Made by a program: the position numbers and the translations under genes. Of a stretch of DNA of 64,000 nucleotides, positions 36,158 through 45,580 are shown in pieces (position 1 is the stretch's first letter; each line of letters starts with the position of its first letter). Below the pieces are notes generated by a model. It did no database searches. It had not been told where the DNA came from and saw nothing but the letters and a program-made list of their open reading frames with translations. The stretch is from Serpentinimonas barnesii. Lineage in GTDB: Bacteria; Pseudomonadota; Gammaproteobacteria; Burkholderiales; Burkholderiaceae_C. The stretch is from positions 23,940-87,939 of the forward strand of contig NZ_BAWN01000003.1 of the NCBI RefSeq assembly GCF_000696225.1. Reading direction: 5' to 3'.

Positions 36158-36653
36158 CAGAGTCGATGGTTTGGTGTTTGAGCAGCCTTGGAATCAGCTT
36201 ACGATTTTAAGGGCACGCGCCGCCGCCCCCGACTCGGTAACAAGTTGCCAGCCCTGCCCTTTCGTGCCGCCCCGCCTTGGCAGCAGCGAAGCCGCCCACA
36301 GCGGCCGCACGAACCGCAGGACCAGTCGACGTCGTCGAAACGAACCCGATACGGAATACCCCAAACGTCCAGCCCGCGCACACTGCGCCGGGCTGGACGC
36401 GGACCAAAGTGAAACCAAAGCCCCACTGGCAGACGCTGTGACAGCCCCCCACTGGCCCCCTTTGATCACCGCCCTCCACGCGCCCATGCCTTGGCAGGTT
36501 TGAGGCTGCGCGGTCGCGCCCAAGCAGCCGACCGCTCAGCCCATCTTGCGCCCAGGCTCTCCGGCAATTCCTCCTCGTTCGCACGCCGCACGTTGGCCGC
36601 TGGCCGTGCGCCCCACTTGGGGCATGTTGTGCATCACACCGAGGAATGTTTTT
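36158..36653 (+). promoter_or_regulatory. Long leader region of the RNase E gene
   Basis: This 496-nt stretch lies between divergent rluC and rne and holds no convincing gene. A TATAAT hexamer at 36143-36148, just inside rluC, could be the -10 box of an rne promoter, giving a leader of about 500 nt; no good -35 box is seen. Long rne leaders are known in E. coli to be cut by RNase E for feedback control. Similar control here is inference. Confidence 0.5.
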
Positions 36654-39600
36654 ATGAAACGCATGTTGATCAACGCCACCCAAGCCGAAGAACGGCGGTT
36701 GGCAATCGTAGACGGGCAAAAGCTGCTCGACTACGAAATCGAAATCGAAGGGCGCGAACAGCGCAAAGGCAATATCTACAAGGCCGTGGTGACGCGCGTC
36801 GAGCCCTCGCTAGAGGCCTGTTTCGTGGATTACGGCGAAGACCGCCAGGGCTTTTTGCCCTTCAAGGAAATCGGGCGCCAATATTTCCAGGGCAATGCCT
36901 CGCCCTCCCAGGCGCGCATCCAGGACGTGATCAAAGAAGGCCAGGAACTGCTGGTTCAGATCGAAAAAGAAGAGCGCGGCAACAAAGGTGCGGCGCTCAC
37001 CACCTTCGTCAGCCTGGCCGGGCGCTACGTGGTGCTGATGCCCAACAACCCGCGCGGCGGCGGCGTAAGCCGGCGCATCGAAGGCGACGAACGGGCCGAA
37101 CTCAAGGCGGTGCTGGACCAGCTCGACTACCCGGGCGGCATGAGCATCATCGCGCGCACCGCTGGCATCGGCCGCGAAGCGGGTGAATTGCAATGGGATT
37201 TGAACTACCTGCTCAAGCTCTGGAACGCCATCGACGGCGCCGCCAAAGCCGGCAAGGGCGCGTTCCTGATTTACCAGGAATCGAGCCTGGTGATCCGCGC
37301 CATTCGCGACTATTTCAACAGCCAGATCGGTGAAATCCTGATCGACACCGACGACATCTACGAGCAGGCGCACCAGTTCATGAGCCACGTGATGCCCGAA
37401 CATGGGCATCGGGTGAAGCGCTACCGCGACGACGCGCCGCTGTTTTCGCGTTTCCAGATCGAACACCAGATTGAAACCGCCTACAGCCGCACGGTGCAAC
37501 TGCCCAGCGGCGGCGCGATCGTGATCGACCAGACCGAAGCGCTGGTGGCGGTGGACGTGAACTCGGCGCGCTCCATCAAGGGCGGCGACATCGAGGAAAC
37601 CGCGCTGCGCACCAACCTCGAGGCCGCCGACGAAGTGGCGCGCCAAGCCCGGCTGCGCGATTTGGGCGGCCTGCTGGTGATCGACTTCATCGACATGGAA
37701 GAATCGCGCAACCGGCGCGATGTAGAAAACCGCCTGCGCGATGCGCTGCGCCAAGACCGCGCCCGGGTGCAGTTCAGCGCCATCAGCAAGTTTGGCCTGC
37801 TGGAAATGAGCCGCCAGCGCCTGCGCCCGACCCTGGCCGAAGGGGCCTCCATCCCCTGCCCGCGCTGCGGCGGCTCGGGCCATATCCGCGACACCGAGAG
37901 CTCGGCGCTGCAGATTTTGCGCGTGATCCAAGAAGAATCGCTCAAAGACGGCACCGCCGCCGTGTTCGTGCAGGTGCCGGTTGAAGTGGCGAGCTTTTTG
38001 CTCAACGAAAAACGCACCGAGATCACCAAGATCGAGCTGCGCCAACGCATCAACGTGCTGCTGGTGCCCAACAAATCGCTCGACACCCCGCACTACAAGC
38101 TCGAACGACTCAAGCACGACGACCCGCGCCTGGACAAACTCGACGCCAGCTACCGGCTGGCCGAAGAAATCGACGACGTGGCCACCGTGACCCGGCGCAG
38201 CCACGAGCGCGCCAACAAGCAAGAGCCGCTGATCAAGGGCGTGCTGCCCGATGGCCCGGCGCCGCAATCTGCGGCCAAGGCCAGCCCGGCCGAAGCCCCA
38301 GTTGCGCCTGTGGCTCCTGTGGCGGCTGCCGCTGCGGGCGCAACCCATGCCGCCACGCCGCGCGCTGGCGCCGCCCATGCGGCTGTGCCTGCTGCAGCGC
38401 CGAGTGGTTTCATGGCCTGGTTCAAGCGCTTGCTGGGCCTGGAGTCGAGCGCAGCGCCTGCTGCGGGCAGCGTGGCACCGGCCACCCCGGCCAGCCCCAC
38501 ACCCGCCACTTCATCTGCCCGTGCCGAACTTGGGCGTGGCGGACGTGGGGGCGCAGGGCGCGGCCGCAATGGTGAGCGCGGTGAACGCGGTGATCGGGGT
38601 CCGCGGCCTGAAGGCGCTAGCGAGGCCGCAGTCCGTGGTGGCGAACGCGGCAGCCGCGGGGAGCGCAGCGAGCGGGGCGAACGCCCTGGCCGTACTGAGG
38701 GCCGCATTGAAGGGCGTGCCGATTCCGCCACCGAGGGCCGCGAGCCCCGCGCCGAGCGTGGCAGCGCCCGCGCCGAAGCCGGCGAGCGCACCGAACGCAG
38801 CGAGGCACGCCGCCCTGCGCGCTCGGATCGCCCGGAGCGCGAAGGCCGCAGCGAACGCGAGGGCCGTGAGCCACGCGAACCCCGCGAAGGCCGGCGTGAG
38901 GGCAGCGAGGCCCAAGCCAGCAGCGCCCCTGCAAACCCAGACGGTGACATGAGCCCTGCCAGCACAGGCACAGGCACCGGCAGCGAGACCCCACGGCGCG
39001 AGCGCGGTGGGCGTGGCCGCGGTGGCGAAGGCCGACGCGGCGCCAGCGCCAGCAACGAGGTCAATGCCTCGGCTGCTGCCGCCGACACCAGCGCCGAACT
39101 CCCCTTGACCGACGCTGCGCCAGCCGATGAGTCGGGTACTCAGCAGCCGCCCAGCGAGCGCGAGGCCGAAGGCACCGGCAGCCGCCGCCGCAGCCGCGAC
39201 CGCTACGGGCGTGACCGGCGCGAGCGCGCCGCTGGTGCAGAGGCCAGCGACAGCGCCGACCAGACCGATGCAAGCGCATCCAGCAAGGCCAGCGCAAGCG
39301 ATGACACATCGGCTGCCGCTGCCCCTGCCACCGAAGCCGGCCAAGATGCCCAAGAGCAACCGCGCTCCTACTTCAGCCGACCCAGCAGCCAGGCCGCAGA
39401 CGCTGCGCCTGTGGCAGCCGATGCACCCGTGGCCCCCAGCAGCGCCGCCGCGCCCGCACCCCGCCCCAGCGCGGTGACCGATGCGGCAAGCGCTGAGCTG
39501 CCCGCAGCGGCCCCTGCGCCAGCGCCCGCCGCTGCGGCGGCCGCTTTGGCCACCGCGCCCAGCACCCCCTATGCGCTGCCGCTGACCGAGCTCGAAGCGC

Positions 39601-39788
39601 TGGCCAGCCAAGTGGGCTTGCAATGGGTGCAGTCCGACGCCGCCCGCGTCGAGCAAGCCCGCGCTGCCAGCGCCGCACTAGCGCCTGCGCCGCATGTGCC
39701 GCGCCAGCCCAAGCCGGTTCAAATGCCCGACGACGGCCCGCTGGTGCTGGTCGAAACCCGCCGCGACCTGCGCCAACTGAACTTTTAA
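36654..39788 (+). CDS. rne: Ribonuclease E
   Basis: The main endoribonuclease for mRNA decay and tRNA/rRNA processing, 1044 residues. The catalytic half (about 1-520) has the S1 domain, 5' sensor, metal-binding Asp residues in [15 protein letters not shown] and [11 protein letters not shown], and the Zn-link cysteines in CPRCGGSG (about 402). The C-terminal half is disordered: an Ala/Pro region, then an Arg/Gly/Glu-rich repeat tract (about 620-790, [20 protein letters not shown] and similar) that probably binds RNA, and a second Ala-rich stretch. The end ([15 protein letters not shown]) matches beta-proteobacterial RNase E. The ATG at 36654 precedes [10 protein letters not shown] as in homologues. 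Confidence 0.97.
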   Translation: MKRMLINATQAEERRLAIVDGQKLLDYEIEIEGREQRKGNIYKAVVTRVEPSLEACFVDYGEDRQGFLPFKEIGRQYFQGNASPSQARIQDVIKEGQELLVQIEKEERGNKGAALTTFVSLAGRYVVLMPNNPRGGGVSRRIEGDERAELKAVLDQLDYPGGMSIIARTAGIGREAGELQWDLNYLLKLWNAIDGAAKAGKGAFLIYQESSLVIRAIRDYFNSQIGEILIDTDDIYEQAHQFMSHVMPEHGHRVKRYRDDAPLFSRFQIEHQIETAYSRTVQLPSGGAIVIDQTEALVAVDVNSARSIKGGDIEETALRTNLEAADEVARQARLRDLGGLLVIDFIDMEESRNRRDVENRLRDALRQDRARVQFSAISKFGLLEMSRQRLRPTLAEGASIPCPRCGGSGHIRDTESSALQILRVIQEESLKDGTAAVFVQVPVEVASFLLNEKRTEITKIELRQRINVLLVPNKSLDTPHYKLERLKHDDPRLDKLDASYRLAEEIDDVATVTRRSHERANKQEPLIKGVLPDGPAPQSAAKASPAEAPVAPVAPVAAAAAGATHAATPRAGAAHAAVPAAAPSGFMAWFKRLLGLESSAAPAAGSVAPATPASPTPATSSARAELGRGGRGGAGRGRNGERGERGDRGPRPEGASEAAVRGGERGSRGERSERGERPGRTEGRIEGRADSATEGREPRAERGSARAEAGERTERSEARRPARSDRPEREGRSEREGREPREPREGRREGSEAQASSAPANPDGDMSPASTGTGTGSETPRRERGGRGRGGEGRRGASASNEVNASAAAADTSAELPLTDAAPADESGTQQPPSEREAEGTGSRRRSRDRYGRDRRERAAGAEASDSADQTDASASSKASASDDTSAAAAPATEAGQDAQEQPRSYFSRPSSQAADAAPVAADAPVAPSSAAAPAPRPSAVTDAASAELPAAAPAPAPAAAAAALATAPSTPYALPLTELEALASQVGLQWVQSDAARVEQARAASAALAPAPHVPRQPKPVQMPDDGPLVLVETRRDLRQLNF

Positions 39789-39858
39789 CCGCCTGCTGCA
39801 CTCAGGCTTTGATGCGAATCAAGGCCTGCGTCAGCGGCCACCGCTATTCTGTTGCGCC

Positions 39859-40398
39859 ATGAACACCGCCACCCCAGAAACCACCGCAGCCGCAGCCGCC
39901 AACCCCCCAGTGCGTGAATTTCCGCCTGTGCCCGACTTGGTTTGGTCCGAGGCGCTGCACACGGGCGATGCGCGCATGGACGCCACGCACCAAGAAATGG
40001 TCGAGTTGCTGGCGCGCCTGCGCGCCCTGCCGCCCGAGCAGCAACTGGCCCCCTACCACGAGCTGGTCGCGCACACCACCGAGCACTTCGCCCAAGAAGA
40101 CCGCTGGCTGCTGGCCAGCGGCTTCACCGCCGACAACTGCCACAGCCTGCAACACAAAAGCGTGCTCGACACCCTGCTGGCCGTCGAGGCGCACTTCCAC
40201 CAAGGCGACCGCAGCATCATCACCCGCATGGCCGAGGCGCTGGCCGAGTGGCTGCCGCTGCACGCCCAGAGCATGGACGCCGGGCTGGCGCAGCACCTGC
40301 AAGCGCTGCAATTCGACACCCAGACCGAAACCCTGCCCGACCCCTCCAAGGTGCGCCCGGCCAGCATGAGCGGCTGCGGCAGCATCAGTTGCAGCTAA
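39859..40398 (+). CDS. Hemerythrin-like metal-binding protein
   Basis: A 179-residue protein with the bacterial hemerythrin pattern: W29 and D37..H44 (TGDARMDATHQEMVELLARL), H76..E80 (HTTEHFAQEDRWL), H95 and H99 (CHSLQHKSVL), and a last His in LPLHAQSMD. Such proteins bind a di-iron centre and oxygen or nitric oxide. The protein ends in an unusual tail with two cysteines (SGCGSISCS). A membrane protein gene follows 40 nt later on the same strand. The function here is unknown. Confidence 0.88.
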   Translation: MNTATPETTAAAAANPPVREFPPVPDLVWSEALHTGDARMDATHQEMVELLARLRALPPEQQLAPYHELVAHTTEHFAQEDRWLLASGFTADNCHSLQHKSVLDTLLAVEAHFHQGDRSIITRMAEALAEWLPLHAQSMDAGLAQHLQALQFDTQTETLPDPSKVRPASMSGCGSISCS

Positions 40399-40438
40399 GC
40401 CTGCCTCACTCCAGCCCCGGAAACCCCAGCCAAGCCCA

Positions 40439-41137
40439 ATGACCACCCCGCCGCGCAAACCCGCCAGCCCCCTGACCGAGGTCTTGATCGCGGTCATCGT
40501 GCCGTCGATCATCCTGATGCAGCTCAGCGGCCCCGAAGACCTCGGGCCCGTCAACGCGCTGCTGCTGGCGCTGGCCTTTCCGCTGGGCTGGGGCGCGCGC
40601 GACCTCTGGTTGCAACGCCGCCTCAACCCCTTTGCCGTGCTCGGCTTGGTCAGCATCGGGCTCACCGGCGGCATCGGCCTGCTCGAGCTCGACGCCTTCT
40701 GGCTGGCGGTCAAAGAAGCCGCCATTCCGGGCCTGATCGGGCTGGCCGTGATCGGCTCCACCTGGACCCGCTACCCCCTCATCCGCACCGTGCTCTACCA
40801 CCCGCGGCTGATCGACGTCGAGCGCGTGCAGGCGCAGTTGCTGCTGCGCGGTGCCCAGGCCGAGTTTGAAGCGCGGCTGCAGCGCGCCACCTGGATGCTG
40901 GGTGCCACCTTCTTTTTCTCGGCCACCATGAACTTCATCTTGGCGCGCTGGATTGTGGTCAGCCCGGCCGGCAGCACCGCCTTCAACGAAGAACTGGGCC
41001 GCCTGACCCTCATGAGCTACCCCATGATCGCCATTCCGGCCACGCTGATGATGCTGCTGGTGCTCTACTACATCGGGCGCGCCATCCACCAGCTCACCGG
41101 GCTCAAGCTCAGCGAGTGCCTGCAAACGGCACAGTAA
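40439..41137 (+). CDS. VC0807-type membrane protein
   Basis: A 232-residue protein with about six predicted helices. The pattern PLTEVLIAVIVPSIILMQLS and the central LGLVSIGLTGGIGLLELDAFWLAVKEAAIP resemble VC0807-family integral membrane proteins of unknown function, which are common in proteobacteria. It starts 40 nt after the hemerythrin-like gene, so they could be cotranscribed. Confidence 0.75.
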   Translation: MTTPPRKPASPLTEVLIAVIVPSIILMQLSGPEDLGPVNALLLALAFPLGWGARDLWLQRRLNPFAVLGLVSIGLTGGIGLLELDAFWLAVKEAAIPGLIGLAVIGSTWTRYPLIRTVLYHPRLIDVERVQAQLLLRGAQAEFEARLQRATWMLGATFFFSATMNFILARWIVVSPAGSTAFNEELGRLTLMSYPMIAIPATLMMLLVLYYIGRAIHQLTGLKLSECLQTAQ

Positions 41138-41272
41138 CAGCGGCCCTGCGTCACACCGCCAGCCACCCCGCCCGGGCCTGAGCCGCAATTTTCACGCCCG
41201 GCCAGCCGCATTTCAAGCGCGCCCAGCCTAGCGGGCGCTACCATGGGGGCTCAATAACAAGGAGACCCGCCC

Positions 41273-42427
41273 ATGACCGTCATCACCTGCGTCGAAGACC
41301 TGCGCCGCCTAGCCCAAAAGCGCGTGCCGCGCATGTTTTACGACTACGCCGACAGCGGCTCGTGGAGCGAGAGCACCTACCGCGCCAACGAGGCCGACTT
41401 CGCGCCCATCAAGCTGCGCCAGCGCGTGGCGGTGAACATGGAAGGGCGCAGCACCCGCAGCACCATGATCGGGCAAGAGGTCGCCATGCCGCTGGCACTG
41501 GCCCCCACCGGCCTGACCGGCATGCAGCACGCCGACGGCGAAATCCTAGCCGCCCGCGCCGCCCGCGCCTTCGGGGTGCCTTTCACGCTCTCGACCATGA
41601 GCATCTGCTCGATTGAAGACGTGGCCGCGCACGCCGGGCCGGGCTTTTGGTTTCAGCTCTACGTCATGCGCGACCGCGACTTCATCGCCCGCCTGATCGA
41701 GCGCGCGCAAGCCGCCGGCTGCTCGGCGCTGGTGCTCACGCTCGACCTTCAAATCTTGGGCCAGCGCCACAAAGACCTGAAAAACGGCCTCTCGGCCCCG
41801 CCCAAACCCACGCTGGCCAGCGTGCTGGATCTGCTCACCAAGCCGCGCTGGTGCCTAGGGATGGCGGGCACCAAACGGCGCCAGTTTGGCAACATCGTCG
41901 GCCACGTCAAGGGCGTGAGCGATATGTCGCAGCTCAGCGCCTGGACCGCGCAGCAGTTCGACCCTGCCCTGAACTGGGCCGATGTGGAGTGGGTGAAAAA
42001 GCGCTGGGGCGGCAAGCTCATCCTCAAAGGCATACAGGACGAAGCCGATGCGCGGCTGGCGGTCGAGTCCGGTGCCGACGCGCTGATCGTGAGCAACCAC
42101 GGCGGGCGCCAGCTCGACGGGGCCGAGAGCAGCATCCGCGCCCTGCCCAAAATCGTCGCCGCCGTGGGCTCGCAGATCGAAGTGCATATGGATGGCGGCA
42201 TCCGCAGCGGCCAAGACGTGCTCAAAGCGCGCGCCTTGGGCGCGCGCGGCACCTACATCGGCCGCGCCTTCCTCTACGGCCTCGGGGCCATGGGCGAAGC
42301 CGGGGTCAGCAAGGTGCTGGAGCTGATGCAAAAAGAGTTGGAACTCAGCATGGCCTTTACTGGCCACACCAACATCGAAACCGTAGACCGCTCCATTTTG
42401 CTGCCCGGCAGCTACCCAGTGGCTTGA
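41273..42427 (+). CDS. lldD: FMN-dependent alpha-hydroxy-acid dehydrogenase, L-lactate type
   Basis: A 384-residue flavoprotein oxidising L-lactate or a similar 2-hydroxyacid. FMN-barrel motifs are present: RVPRMFYDYADSGSW, PTGLTGMQHADGEILAA, LILKGIQDEADARLA with the phosphate-binding region, SNHGGRQLDGAESS carrying the catalytic His, and MDGGIRSGQDVLKA. It has the extra central segment of membrane-associated LldD proteins. A ribosome-binding site AAGGAG precedes ATG 41273. It converges on soxB with a 40-nt gap. Confidence 0.9.
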   Translation: MTVITCVEDLRRLAQKRVPRMFYDYADSGSWSESTYRANEADFAPIKLRQRVAVNMEGRSTRSTMIGQEVAMPLALAPTGLTGMQHADGEILAARAARAFGVPFTLSTMSICSIEDVAAHAGPGFWFQLYVMRDRDFIARLIERAQAAGCSALVLTLDLQILGQRHKDLKNGLSAPPKPTLASVLDLLTKPRWCLGMAGTKRRQFGNIVGHVKGVSDMSQLSAWTAQQFDPALNWADVEWVKKRWGGKLILKGIQDEADARLAVESGADALIVSNHGGRQLDGAESSIRALPKIVAAVGSQIEVHMDGGIRSGQDVLKARALGARGTYIGRAFLYGLGAMGEAGVSKVLELMQKELELSMAFTGHTNIETVDRSILLPGSYPVA

Positions 42428-42467
42428 AGCCCGCTGGGCCTCCAGCCGCCGCCAAGCCTTCCAGCGC

Positions 42468-44219
42468 TCAAGCCCGCCGCCGGCCCGTAAACACCGTGGG
42501 TGATACGCCTGGGTCGTCGCGCAAGCCGATCAGGCGCGGGGTGTTGACCTGCAAGGGCTTGATCACCTTCTGGTCGCGCAGGTACTCGCTCACCACGTCC
42601 CAGATCGGGGCGCCGGTCACGCCCTCTTGCACCGAGGCCCAGCCGGCCACCGTGTAGCGCTTGTTGGCCTGCATCGGTTCGCCTTGGATGCGCATGTCCA
42701 GAATGCGCTGCCCCATGGGTGCGCGCGGTGCGCAGACGTAGCTCATGCCTGCCACCCGCACCATGTCGCCGCCCTGCTGGAAGTAGGGGTCTGGGTTGAA
42801 GATGTTGTCGGCCACGTCTTCGAGAATATTTTTGATGTCGGCGCCGCTGAACTCGTTGAGCGTGGTGGCCGGGTAGGTCAGGCCCACCTGGTCCATCAGG
42901 CGCTCGGTCGTGATGGTGTCGCCCGCCAGCAGGCTGGTGCCCCAGCGCACCCCAGGCGAGAAGGCAATCTGGGCCCCGCGCACGTCCATTAGGGCCTCGC
43001 AGATCAGTTGATCCCAAGAGCCGTTGAAGTTGCCGCGTCGGTAGAGCGTGTCTTCGGTCACCGCCAGCGGCTGCTCCAGCCGCGCCTTGTAGGGCGCGCG
43101 GACGCGGTCGATGTAGGCCTGCATCTCGCGATCGGCCGGCAACAGATTGGAAAACACCGGCATCAGCCGGTAACGGTAGCCTTGTATCTGCCCGGCGCGG
43201 AAGTCGAAATCGAGCACCGCGAGGAATTTGCCATTGGAGCCGGCGTTGGTGACCAGCGTTTGACCGCCAGCATTGCTCACCACAAAGGGCGCCGGCATGC
43301 CGTCGTGGGTGTGGCCGCCCAGAATGGCGTCGATGCCGCGCACCCGGCCGGCCATCTTGATGTCCACATCCATGCCGTTGTGCGACAGCACCACCACCAC
43401 CTGCGCGCCCTTGGCGCGCACCTCATCGACCACCTTTTGCATGTTGTCGTCGCGTATGCCAAAGCTCCAGTCGGGCACGAAGTGGCGCGGGTTGGCAATC
43501 GGGGTGTAGGGGAAGGCCTGGCCGATGACGGCGATGCGCACCCCGTTTTGCACCTTCATGGTGTAAGGCGCAAAAACCTGATCGCCAAAATCGGCCGTGA
43601 CCACGTTTTGCGCCACAAAGTCGATGTGGCCTTTGAAGTCTTTTTCGACGATCTCCTGCACCCGCTGCGCCCCGTAGGTGAATTCCCAGTGCGGGGTCAT
43701 GATGTCCACCCCGAGCAGCTTGCAGGCATCGACCATGTCTTGCGCGTTGGTCCACAGCGCTGTGGCCGAACCCTGCCAGGTGTCGCCGCCGTCGAGCAGC
43801 AAGGCGTGCGGTCGGCTGGCCTGCACCCGCTTGACCAGCGTGGCCAGATGGGCGAAGCCGCCCACCTTGCCAAAGGTGCGGGCGGCGCGGTCGAAATTGA
43901 GGTAGCTAAAGGCGTGCGCCTCGGCGCTGCCGGGGCGGATCTTGAAGTGGCGCAGCAGGTTTTCGCCCACGATGTGCGGAATGCGCCCAAAGGCCTCACC
44001 CACCCCGATGTTGACGCTGGGTTCGCGAAAATGGATCGGCATCAACTGCGCGTGGCAGTCGGTGAAGTGCATGAAGCTGACGTTGCCAAAGCGCGGCAAA
44101 TCGTAGAGCCGCTGGGTGGCGCTGGGCCGCGCAGCCAGCACATCGGGGTGGCTCAGCGCCATCCCGCCGGCGCTGGCCACGGCCAGCATTTGCATGAATT
44201 CACGACGACTCAGGCTCAT
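42468..44219 (-). CDS. soxB: Thiosulfohydrolase SoxB
   Basis: A periplasmic di-manganese enzyme releasing sulfate from SoxY-bound sulfane-sulfonate; 583 residues. A twin-arginine signal (LSRREFMQMLAVASAGGMAL) is followed by the metallophosphatase motifs FTDCHAQ, LLDGGDTWQGS, VLSHNGMDVD and GGHTHDGMP. The C-terminal 5'-nucleotidase-type domain holds FSPGVRWG and NEFSGADIK. It lies 106 nt after soxZ, with a terminator between, so it may be transcribed separately. No soxA or soxX is adjacent. Confidence 0.96.
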   Translation of the reverse strand: MSLSRREFMQMLAVASAGGMALSHPDVLAARPSATQRLYDLPRFGNVSFMHFTDCHAQLMPIHFREPSVNIGVGEAFGRIPHIVGENLLRHFKIRPGSAEAHAFSYLNFDRAARTFGKVGGFAHLATLVKRVQASRPHALLLDGGDTWQGSATALWTNAQDMVDACKLLGVDIMTPHWEFTYGAQRVQEIVEKDFKGHIDFVAQNVVTADFGDQVFAPYTMKVQNGVRIAVIGQAFPYTPIANPRHFVPDWSFGIRDDNMQKVVDEVRAKGAQVVVVLSHNGMDVDIKMAGRVRGIDAILGGHTHDGMPAPFVVSNAGGQTLVTNAGSNGKFLAVLDFDFRAGQIQGYRYRLMPVFSNLLPADREMQAYIDRVRAPYKARLEQPLAVTEDTLYRRGNFNGSWDQLICEALMDVRGAQIAFSPGVRWGTSLLAGDTITTERLMDQVGLTYPATTLNEFSGADIKNILEDVADNIFNPDPYFQQGGDMVRVAGMSYVCAPRAPMGQRILDMRIQGEPMQANKRYTVAGWASVQEGVTGAPIWDVVSEYLRDQKVIKPLQVNTPRLIGLRDDPGVSPTVFTGRRRA

Positions 44220-44262
44220 CGGGGTCTCCTCTTATGGGTATTTTGAATCAAGGCTCGTTGAC

Positions 44263-44288
44263 AAAAAAGGCCAGCTTGCGGCTGGCCT
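44263..44288 (-). terminator. Intrinsic terminator between soxZ and soxB
   Basis: On the minus strand, a 7-bp perfect stem (GGCCAGC/GCTGGCC, 44269-44287) with a 5-nt loop is followed by a run of six T (complement of 44263-44268). It lies directly after soxZ. A second small hairpin (CTCAAAA/TTTTGAG, 44297-44314) precedes it. Together they could uncouple soxB from the soxCD-soxYZ transcript. Confidence 0.8.
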
Positions 44289-44325
44289 AGTGGGCGCTCA
44301 AAACGACTTTTGAGTCGCGTAAGGC

Positions 44326-44637
44326 TTACGCAATCGCCACCTCATCGGTGCGGGTGCCGCCCCGGTTGTCGGTCCAGCGCACCGACACGCGCTGGCCCTT
44401 GGTGGCGCCGCGGAACTTGAAGGCCAGAAAGGGGTTTTGCGAAACCGCCGGCCCCCAGACGCCCGAAAGCACCGTGCGGCCGTTGTGGGTGGCTTCTACG
44501 TTGGTGATGTACTGTGCGGGAATGGGGGCGCCGTCGGGGCCGCGGCGCAAGCCGGTCTCCATCGGGTGCGCCATCAACACGCGCACAGTGGTTACGCCAC
44601 CTTCTTCGGTGGCTCGAATACGCATCGGACCTGCCAT
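44326..44637 (-). CDS. soxZ: Thiosulfate oxidation carrier subunit SoxZ
   Basis: A 103-residue partner of SoxY; the heterodimer carries sulfur intermediates through the Sox cycle. The Ig-like family sequence is visible (VRVLMAHPMETGLRR and FKFRGATKGQRVSVRWTDNR). No signal peptide is present, as is usual, since SoxZ is exported with SoxY. It begins 44 nt after soxY and is followed by a terminator. Confidence 0.95.
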   Translation of the reverse strand: MAGPMRIRATEEGGVTTVRVLMAHPMETGLRRGPDGAPIPAQYITNVEATHNGRTVLSGVWGPAVSQNPFLAFKFRGATKGQRVSVRWTDNRGGTRTDEVAIA

Positions 44638-44681
44638 GATGATTCTCCAGATAGGTTGTGAGGGGGTGCTGCTGCTGCGAA

Positions 44682-45134
44682 TTAGCCGCCGCAGCCGCCG
44701 AGGGTGACTTTGGTTTCTTTAACCGCAGAAAACAGCCTGCCATCGGCGCGCACAATGGCCACGATGTTGCTGCTCTCGCCCATGCGCAGGCGGGTCTGGA
44801 TTTCGGCTTCGGTGCCCTCGGGAATGGTAAAAGCGGCCGTCATGGGCAGCGGGTTGCGCTCGACCAGCACGAACATTTCAGTGGTCTTGGGCAGGCGACT
44901 GATGGTCGTCACCGGCACCACGGCACCGTTTTCGGCGATGTCGGGCGACACGATGCTGATCTGGTCTGAGGTGGCGGGAGCGCCGCCCAGTGCGCGAACC
45001 GCATCTTGCAGCGTGCGGGCATCAAAGCCCGGGCGGCCAGCCGCGTGCGCTTGTTGGGCAGTCACAATGCCCAAGGAAACCAAGGTCGCCATGGCGCCGG
45101 TGGCTTGGAGGACGGTGCGTCGGTTGGTTTTCAC
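44682..45134 (-). CDS. soxY: Thiosulfate oxidation carrier protein SoxY
   Basis: The periplasmic carrier whose C-terminal Cys holds thiosulfate-derived sulfur; 150 residues. A twin-arginine signal (TNRRTVLQATGAMATLV) is followed by the SoxY fold and the terminal swinging-arm motif GGCGG with its Cys. The start is GTG at 45134, set by a strong ribosome-binding site AAAGGAG (45142-45148 on the complement) 7 nt before it. The frame is open further upstream to 45176, but that would give an unusual extension before the signal. Confidence 0.92.
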   Translation of the reverse strand: MKTNRRTVLQATGAMATLVSLGIVTAQQAHAAGRPGFDARTLQDAVRALGGAPATSDQISIVSPDIAENGAVVPVTTISRLPKTTEMFVLVERNPLPMTAAFTIPEGTEAEIQTRLRMGESSNIVAIVRADGRLFSAVKETKVTLGGCGG

Positions 45135-45192
45135 AGATTGTCTCCTTTCGGATGTGTTGAGACAGGTTTGATGCAAAAGCTAGGTACTGGGT

Positions 45193-45540
45193 TCAACGCG
45201 CTGGTGCACCGGCCAGAACCCATGCGGCCAAGATGCGAGCGTTGTCTTCCGACAAATTGGGCTGAGCCGGCATGGGAACTGGGCCCCACTTGCCCGAACC
45301 ACCCGCGCGTATCGAAGCAGCCAATTTGGCCACGTCCATGCCCCGGTATTTGGTGGCGATGTCGCGGTAAGACGGCCCCACCATGCGCCGGTCGACGGCG
45401 TGGCAAGCCATGCAGGCACTGCGCTGCGCCAAGGCGGTGGCGGCTGCGCCGTCAACCGGGGCGCTGGCCTGCACCGCAGCCGATGCCGCCATCAGCGCTG
45501 CGGCCGCAAGGATTGAAGATAGGATCTGCGTAGCTTTCAC
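45193..45540 (-). CDS. Monohaem cytochrome c of the c551/c552 type
   Basis: A 115-residue periplasmic protein. The signal peptide (LSSILAAAALMAASAAVQA) is followed by one haem site C43-MA-C46-H47 and a likely Met90 axial ligand (WGPVPMPAQ). The small size and the ending LSEDNARILAAWVLA fit class I electron carriers of the c551/c552 group, not SoxX. Its place between soxD and soxY suggests that it takes electrons from the Sox complex to the oxidase. Confidence 0.85.
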   Translation of the reverse strand: MKATQILSSILAAAALMAASAAVQASAPVDGAAATALAQRSACMACHAVDRRMVGPSYRDIATKYRGMDVAKLAASIRAGGSGKWGPVPMPAQPNLSEDNARILAAWVLAGAPAR

Positions 45541-45580
45541 TGGTTGACCTCGTAAAAATTAAACAAAAAACAAAATGCGC

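Noticed and set aside
45193..45540. The small cytochrome as SoxX
   Set aside because: It ends like a c551/c552 carrier (MPAQPNLSEDNARILAAWVL) and lacks the SoxX pattern after the haem site.
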